A stretch of 36,515 bases of DNA, from contig CABMCT010000021.1 of NCBI GenBank assembly GCA_902384675.1, positions 1-36,515 on the forward strand, given 5' to 3'. Made by a program: the position numbers and the translations under genes. The DNA is from an uncultured archaeon (GTDB taxonomy: Archaea > EX4484-52 > LFW-46). Numbering within the stretch: the first letter of the stretch is position 1; every line of letters starts with the position of its first letter. This document shows positions 32,300 through 36,515 of this stretch, one piece after another. The notes under the pieces are model-generated. The model did no database searches. It saw only the letters and a list, made by a program, of their open reading frames with translations, and had not been told where the DNA came from.

Positions 32300-32326
32300 T
32301 ATAAAGTTCCGCGCTAACGTATTATT

Positions 32327-33325
32327 ATGCCAAAATCCAATATTGCGGGGCTGAAGGATGCTTTAAAAGTCCACAAATCAGCCACAATTATTGTCCATCA
32401 CAATGCAGACCCGGATGCATTGGGAAGCGCGATAGCATTAGCCCGCGGGCTTGCGCAACTCGGAGTGAGTCCGGAAGTTCATGCGCCGCTTGGTATTTCC
32501 GCGCAGTCAAAAAACATCCTTGCAAAATATCCGTATCCCGTTCTTGAGAATGCCAAAATAGATTTCAAGGAGCTTGTATTCCTGGTGGACACATCGACGC
32601 CGGAGCAGATAGGAAAAATCGAGATTCCAAAATCCTCTCTTATTGCAGTTATAGACCATCATGAGCCGGGAGCGTTTTGGGAGAAGGCGGACTTCAGGTT
32701 CCTGGAGAAGGAATCGCATGCAAGCGCGTTTGTTTTGTATGGCTTGTTCAAAAATCTCGGTGTAAAAATTACCGCGGAGATGGCATTTTTTCTTCTTGCA
32801 GGAATTGTGGCAGATACGGCTTTTTTGCGCAATGTGAATGCAAAGGATTTGAAAGTAACGGCAGAGCTGCTTGAAATCATGGGAGACGATATTGACAGAG
32901 TTTACACGGCGCTTTCGCTTCCCGAAGATATTTCCGAGCGGATTGCAAAATTCAAGAGCTTCAAGAGAATGAGTGTGTATCGCATCGGCGATTTGATTGT
33001 CGCATTTTCGCATGCAGGCTCGTTTGAATCCCAGACCGCGCTTGCCTTGATTAAAAGCGGGGCGGATATTGCTTTTGTGGAAAATATCGACGAAAAAAAG
33101 CAGGAGTACAGAATTTCCGGAAGAATGCGCGTTCATCTCTTGGGAAAAATTGATTTGTCAAAATTGATGAAAGTCATCGAGCCTTTAGTTGGCGGAAGCG
33201 CAGGCGGCCATCCCACAGCGGCATCCGCTAACGGAAAAAACACAAAGAACAGCAAAAAAGTCCAGGAAAGGCTCCTGACAGCATTGGAAAAAGAGCTTGG
33301 CGGGAAGAGGAAAGTGATTGCTTGA
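32327..33325 (+). CDS. DHH-family phosphoesterase (NrnA-like)
   Basis: 332 residues. Motifs HHNADPDALGSA (residues ~24-35), VDTST, VIDHHEPG (the DHH motif) and ILAGIVADT bind the two metal ions; GGSAGGHPTAASANG is the DHHA1 substrate-binding loop. The family degrades nanoRNA or pAp. ATG 32327 is about 26 bases after CTATATAAAG, a leaderless start. Length normal. An archaeal exonuclease RecJ-type assignment is less likely because of size. Confidence 0.88.
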   Translation: MPKSNIAGLKDALKVHKSATIIVHHNADPDALGSAIALARGLAQLGVSPEVHAPLGISAQSKNILAKYPYPVLENAKIDFKELVFLVDTSTPEQIGKIEIPKSSLIAVIDHHEPGAFWEKADFRFLEKESHASAFVLYGLFKNLGVKITAEMAFFLLAGIVADTAFLRNVNAKDLKVTAELLEIMGDDIDRVYTALSLPEDISERIAKFKSFKRMSVYRIGDLIVAFSHAGSFESQTALALIKSGADIAFVENIDEKKQEYRISGRMRVHLLGKIDLSKLMKVIEPLVGGSAGGHPTAASANGKNTKNSKKVQERLLTALEKELGGKRKVIA

Positions 33326-33418
33326 TAGTCTCTATAGTTATACCAACCTATAAAAACTTAAATGTAAAGGAAAGTATATAATAATAAATTAAATTTATCA
33401 AGAATCTAGGTGAATAAA

Positions 33419-34195
33419 ATGACTAGCGCAATAGTTAACAAAGAAGAATATAAACGTAATTTTCTCACGAATGTTATCTTTAAGGTTTCCTTTCCAAAAA
33501 TTTCAGAACTTAATGCACAAAATCCACCACTGAAATTTAAAGAAAAGGTTGCTGATAGGTTTCCAAATTTTAAAGAACTTAAAGGAGAAGTTTTTGAATT
33601 TGAAGTTAAGTCAGAAGCAGAAGATATTGCATTGAAACAACTCAAAGCAAGTTCTTGGGAATTTTCAAATAAAGATAAAACAAAAAGAGTGACGATAGAT
33701 CCTCAATTCGTTAGCATTGAATATTCAAAATATACTGATTTTAAAGAATTGTTTGAAGAACTTAAATTAATATTCGATACTTTTTTTGAGGTATATCCGG
33801 TAAAAATATCTAAGAGCATTGGACTAAGGTATATTAATCAAATAAAATTGCCTTCTGGCGATCCTTTAGATTGGAATGGAATACTGCATGAGAGTTTATT
33901 TGATTTGACTAGAAATTTTACAGATGATAATGATAATATAATCCGATCAATGCATTTACTTGAATTAAAGGAAAAAACACATACCTTAAGATTCCAATTT
34001 GGACTATTTAATAGCGAATATCCAAACATTATTGCTAGAAAAGAGTTTGCTTTGGATTATGATTGCTTTACGACTGAAGAAACAGATATTTCAGAAATAT
34101 TCACTAAAGCGAAAGAATTCCATGAAGTAATTAAGAAATGGTTCGAAAAGAGCATCCGCAATGGTTTAAAGGATATACTGAAAACGGTGGTTTAA
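33419..34195 (+). CDS. TIGR04255 family protein
   Basis: 259 residues from ATG 33419 with AGGTGA before it (a GTG at 33410 also fits). NFLTNVIFKVSFPKIS opens the protein, and SKSIGLRYINQIKLP is the central signature of this sporadically distributed family. Function unknown. The whole gene is much more AT-rich than neighbours, and AAAGTATATAATAA is a TATA-like element upstream. It is followed directly (next base) by a 59-residue ORF and an overlapping third gene, as in a horizontally acquired cassette. A defence or toxin role has been inferred for such scattered families but is not shown here. Confidence 0.75.
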   Translation: MTSAIVNKEEYKRNFLTNVIFKVSFPKISELNAQNPPLKFKEKVADRFPNFKELKGEVFEFEVKSEAEDIALKQLKASSWEFSNKDKTKRVTIDPQFVSIEYSKYTDFKELFEELKLIFDTFFEVYPVKISKSIGLRYINQIKLPSGDPLDWNGILHESLFDLTRNFTDDNDNIIRSMHLLELKEKTHTLRFQFGLFNSEYPNIIARKEFALDYDCFTTEETDISEIFTKAKEFHEVIKKWFEKSIRNGLKDILKTVV

Positions 34196-34375
34196 ATGGT
34201 GTCCGAGTATTTCAAAAGTGGTTCAAAAGGTTATTTTGGTGTGGATGAGGCAGATAAAAAAAGTGAATCTTCGACAGAACAAAATATGAATGTTAAAGAT
34301 TTCAAAATATCCACAACAGCATACACAAAAACAGGTGTGAAGGCAGTGATTTTAGAATATGAAATCAAAGATTGA
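34196..34375 (+). CDS. 59-residue protein of the TIGR04255 cassette
   Basis: ATG 34196 follows the previous stop without a gap. MVSEYFKSGSKGYFGVDEAD then a Ser/Lys-rich linker and KDFKISTTAYTKTGVKAVILEY. Charged, soluble. Its end overlaps the next gene by 17 bases. No family recognised; the tight packing argues that it is translated. Same low G+C. Confidence 0.6.
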   Translation: MVSEYFKSGSKGYFGVDEADKKSESSTEQNMNVKDFKISTTAYTKTGVKAVILEYEIKD

Positions 34376-34937
34376 TTCTATCTACTCAAAACATGATTGT
34401 ACAAGAGTATGCCAAGGCGATATACTAAGAGATTTTGAATATGTAAAATGGGCATCTACCGAAGATAAGAAAATTAGAATAAATATAATAACCTTACCCT
34501 ATATTGTAGTGTTAACACAAGACTGTGATCTAAAATGGGATTTTGAACACCATGCCGCTACCGGCACTAATCATGATAAATTTCTTCAGTCTATATTGGT
34601 CTGTCCAGCTTATTCCGCTGAAGCTTTTAGAGAGGGTTCACATTTAAAAACCATGGATTTGGTGATGGAAAAGATAAACAGTTCGCAATGGAACATTTTA
34701 ATTAAAAACCAAAATTCACGATATCATTTTTTACAAAACCATCGAGAATTACAAATACCTAATTTAGTTATCGATTTCAAACACTACTACACTATTCCTC
34801 GAGATATACTTTATACCGAAGCAAAAAATCATTATCTAGGTACAATTAACGAACTGTTTAGAGAGTCTTTATCTCAAAGATTTGCTTATTATCTAAGTCG
34901 TATAGGTCTTCCAGTCATAAAAGATAAGGAAGAATAA
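34359..34937 (+). CDS. LTQDCDL-type protein of the TIGR04255 cassette
   Basis: 192 residues. YIVVLTQDCDLKWDF is a conserved block of proteins I associate with this type of gene cluster, where the Cys-Asp could be catalytic or bind metal. Later PNLVIDFKHYYTIPRD and RESLSQRFAYYLSRIGLPVI complete the pattern. No membrane segment. Function unknown. It overlaps the 59-residue ORF by 17 bases, so the three genes form one transcription unit. Confidence 0.65.
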   Translation: MKSKIDSIYSKHDCTRVCQGDILRDFEYVKWASTEDKKIRINIITLPYIVVLTQDCDLKWDFEHHAATGTNHDKFLQSILVCPAYSAEAFREGSHLKTMDLVMEKINSSQWNILIKNQNSRYHFLQNHRELQIPNLVIDFKHYYTIPRDILYTEAKNHYLGTINELFRESLSQRFAYYLSRIGLPVIKDKEE

Positions 34938-34970
34938 AAATTTTACAATCGTGGAAAATTGAGTAATGAG

Positions 34971-35416
34971 GAATACCTTTATAAATCTTACTGGTATAAT
35001 ATAAGGTATTCGATTTACCGTTGGATAACACAGTATTTTACTGTTGAATTCTCGGCAAAACCTTACAGAATCTTGTAAGGTTGGCTTCAAAGTCTTGGCT
35101 GTGTTTAATTGGCACGGGTTAGCGTTTTATTGCGTCTAATATTAGTGTCTACGCCTCTTTGAATTCTATCGATGTTTAATGTGATAATTTCAACCCAATG
35201 CATAAAATAAAGGTTGAAAATCCGTTCGCAACGCATCTGAACCATGAACCGCGTTGCTCTCGGCTTTTTGGGACAAAGGGTTCCCAAAAGCTTGCCAATC
35301 GCAATTGGCGGGATTTTGACCCAAAGCAAATGGAGAATGATAAAAAATCATGAAAGCTTAGGCACGTTTTGTGCTTTCAAGCTTTCGAATCCAAATAAGA
35401 TGAGGAATGATTCGAA
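34971..35416 (+). promoter_or_regulatory. Long structured leader and promoter region of rpl3
   Basis: GAATACCTT (34971-34979) and AAGGTATTC (35003-35011) bracket a TATA-like TATAAAT, and AACCTTACA/TGTAAGGTT forms a hairpin at 35059-35082. Then ATTTCAACC/GGTTGAAAA (35187-35195, 35212-35220; 16-base loop), the 49-base core with GCAACGC/GCGTTGC, TTTTGGGA/TCCCAAAA, GCCAAT/ATTGGC and GAAAGCTT/AAGCTTTC. Last is TTTCGAATC/GATTCGAAA (35383-35391, 35409-35417) with a 17-base loop that carries GAGG (35402-35405). The right arm ends on the A of the rpl3 start codon. Confidence 0.65.
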
Positions 35417-36397
35417 ATGGCAAATCCGCGTCGCCCAAGAAGGGGCTCAATGGGTTACTCTCCAAGGAAGAGAGCAAAGCGCATTTTTCCAAGAGTTATG
35501 AGAAAGGCGCAGGGCAAGGAAGTCAAACCTACGGAGTTCGCGGGCTACAAAGTCGGGATGCTTCATCTTATGATGATTAACGACAAGAAGGGAACGCCGA
35601 TATCAAACCAGGAAATCGCGGTGCCGGCAACCCTTATTGAAGTTCCTCCGCTCAAGGTTCTTGGAGTCCGCGCTTACAAAAATACTGCTTACGGCCCGAA
35701 AGTCGCAGGCGAGGTATGGACAGATAAGACCGACAAAACGCTTTTGCGAACAATAAAATCGCCCAAAAAAATCAAGGCAAGTTTCGAGAACCTGGAGAAA
35801 AAGGTTTCGCAGCTTTCAGATATAATGCTTTTAACATACACACAGCCCAAATCCGCAGGCATTGACAAGAAAAGGCCTGAAATTATTGAGGTTGGCATCG
35901 GCGGGCAAAATGTTGCAGACAAGCTCAAATACGCAAAGGAAAAGCTTGGCGGGGAAATTCCCGTTGTTGACGTTTTTAAATCAGGAGAATTTATTGACAG
36001 CATAGCGATTACAAAGGGAAAAGGCTTCCAGGGCTCGGTTTACCGATGGGGCCTTAAGCTCTTGTCGCACAAATCCCAAAAACTGCACAGAAAGGCGGGA
36101 AACCTCGGTCCGTGGCATCCGCACAAGACAAGGCCGATGGTTCCGCAGATGGGCCAGATGGGATTTCACAAGAGAACCGAGTACAACAAGCGCGTGCTTA
36201 AAGTAGGCACAAACATCAAGGAAATCGCAAAAAAGGGCGGATGGAAGAATTACGGCGAAATCACAAGCGATTACATCATAGTCAAAGGCTCAATACAGGG
36301 ACCTGCAAAAAGGCTCGTTCGATTAAGGGCTGCGATAAGGCCTGCACCCGGCGTTTTTGGCAATATCGAAGTTACAAAACTAGGGATTAACGTATAA
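35417..36397 (+). CDS. rpl3: 50S ribosomal protein L3
   Basis: 326 residues, archaeal/eukaryotic length. MANPRRPRRGSMGYSPRKRA, then FAGYKVGMLHLMMIN, ITKGKGFQGSVYRWG and HRKAGNLGPWHPHKTRPMVP are universal L3 blocks. QMGQMGFHKRTEYNKRVLKV contains the segment near the peptidyl-transferase centre. L3 opens the archaeal L3-L4-L23-L2 cluster, and the next gene probably starts just past the window. Start 35417 is set by the leader hairpin. Confidence 0.96.
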   Translation: MANPRRPRRGSMGYSPRKRAKRIFPRVMRKAQGKEVKPTEFAGYKVGMLHLMMINDKKGTPISNQEIAVPATLIEVPPLKVLGVRAYKNTAYGPKVAGEVWTDKTDKTLLRTIKSPKKIKASFENLEKKVSQLSDIMLLTYTQPKSAGIDKKRPEIIEVGIGGQNVADKLKYAKEKLGGEIPVVDVFKSGEFIDSIAITKGKGFQGSVYRWGLKLLSHKSQKLHRKAGNLGPWHPHKTRPMVPQMGQMGFHKRTEYNKRVLKVGTNIKEIAKKGGWKNYGEITSDYIIVKGSIQGPAKRLVRLRAAIRPAPGVFGNIEVTKLGINV

Positions 36398-36406
36398 TTG
36401 GTGATA

Positions 36407-36515
36407 ATTTCAACCCAATACATTGGGTTAATGGTTGAAAATCCGTTCGCAACGCATCTGAACCATGAACCGCGTTGCTCTGGAGCTTTTTGAGGAATTA
36501 AAGGTCATTTCGCTA
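36407..36515 (+). promoter_or_regulatory. Repeated structured leader of the next gene, cut by the window edge
   Basis: ATTTCAACC/GGTTGAAAA (36407-36415, 36433-36441; 17-base loop) with an inner AACCCAAT/ATTGGGTT palindrome. The shared core with GCAACGC/GCGTTGC follows, then CTCTGGAGCTTTTTGAGG as in the antiporter leader. It probably precedes the next ribosomal gene (L4, inferred). No coding start is visible inside the window. Confidence 0.6.

Noticed and set aside
35244-35501. ORF beginning MNRVALGFLGQRV in the rpl3 leader
   Set aside because: Translation of the repeat and hairpins; it overlaps rpl3 in another frame.

Overview
The window comes from an archaeal chromosome of moderate G+C. Evidence: archaeal-type ribosomal protein L3, aIF2 beta, the AK6-type adenylate kinase, a DUF424 protein, RNA 3'-phosphate cyclase and a GAPN-type aldehyde dehydrogenase. 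Most genes also have a TATA box centred about 25-28 bases before the start codon (leaderless transcripts). Many genes have no recognisable family and the genes are short, single and on mixed strands. This suits a small-genome uncultured lineage, possibly DPANN, but I cannot place it further.

Layout. 1-3500: the 3' part of a secreted or anchored surface protein, a radical SAM enzyme and a WYL-domain protein. 3500-5215: a hairpin-rich spacer and a decayed thioredoxin-like gene. 5289-8730: membrane proteins, a flavodoxin, an ASCH protein, small unknowns and a probable structured RNA. 8836-10569: S-adenosylhomocysteinase and a HicBA toxin-antitoxin pair. 10585-16629: DUF424, a seven-helix membrane protein with a winged-helix gene, GAPN, aIF2 beta and a RelE/antitoxin pair whose toxin is frameshifted. 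16820-19872: a probable ncRNA, a 33-residue membrane peptide with rtcA, a HIT gene inside an inverted repeat, and a Tat-exported glycosidase-like protein. 19984-26450: serS behind an elaborate leader, two paralogous unknown proteins on either side of an atypical hydroxyacid dehydrogenase, and a secreted transglutaminase-like protein. 26610-33325: a CPA2 antiporter behind a 370-base structured leader, an unknown protein with a coupled 41-residue peptide, CBS, adenylate kinase, MscS and a DHH phosphoesterase. 33419-34937: an AT-rich three-gene cassette (TIGR04255 family, a 59-residue protein, an LTQDCDL protein) that looks acquired. 34971-36515: rpl3 behind another structured leader, and the start of a further leader at the window edge.

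The most unusual signal is a family of modular hairpins. At least eleven stem-loops in the window have arms of the type TTTTCAACC/GGTTGAAAA, or other arm sequences in the same positions, and loops of exactly 16 or 17 bases beginning CA. Immediately before serS, rpl3 and the antiporter, the last hairpin of the series carries the Shine-Dalgarno motif in its loop, and its right arm ends on the A of the start codon. Neighbouring arms can pair in alternative ways, as in a riboregulator. Three leaders share an almost identical 49-base core. I know of no described RNA family that matches this.

Other points worth checking: the AT-rich TIGR04255 cassette as a candidate defence module, two minus-strand structured RNA candidates (16820-16942 and 7350-7615), the HIT gene within an 18-base inverted repeat, and a hydroxyacid dehydrogenase lacking its catalytic Arg and His.
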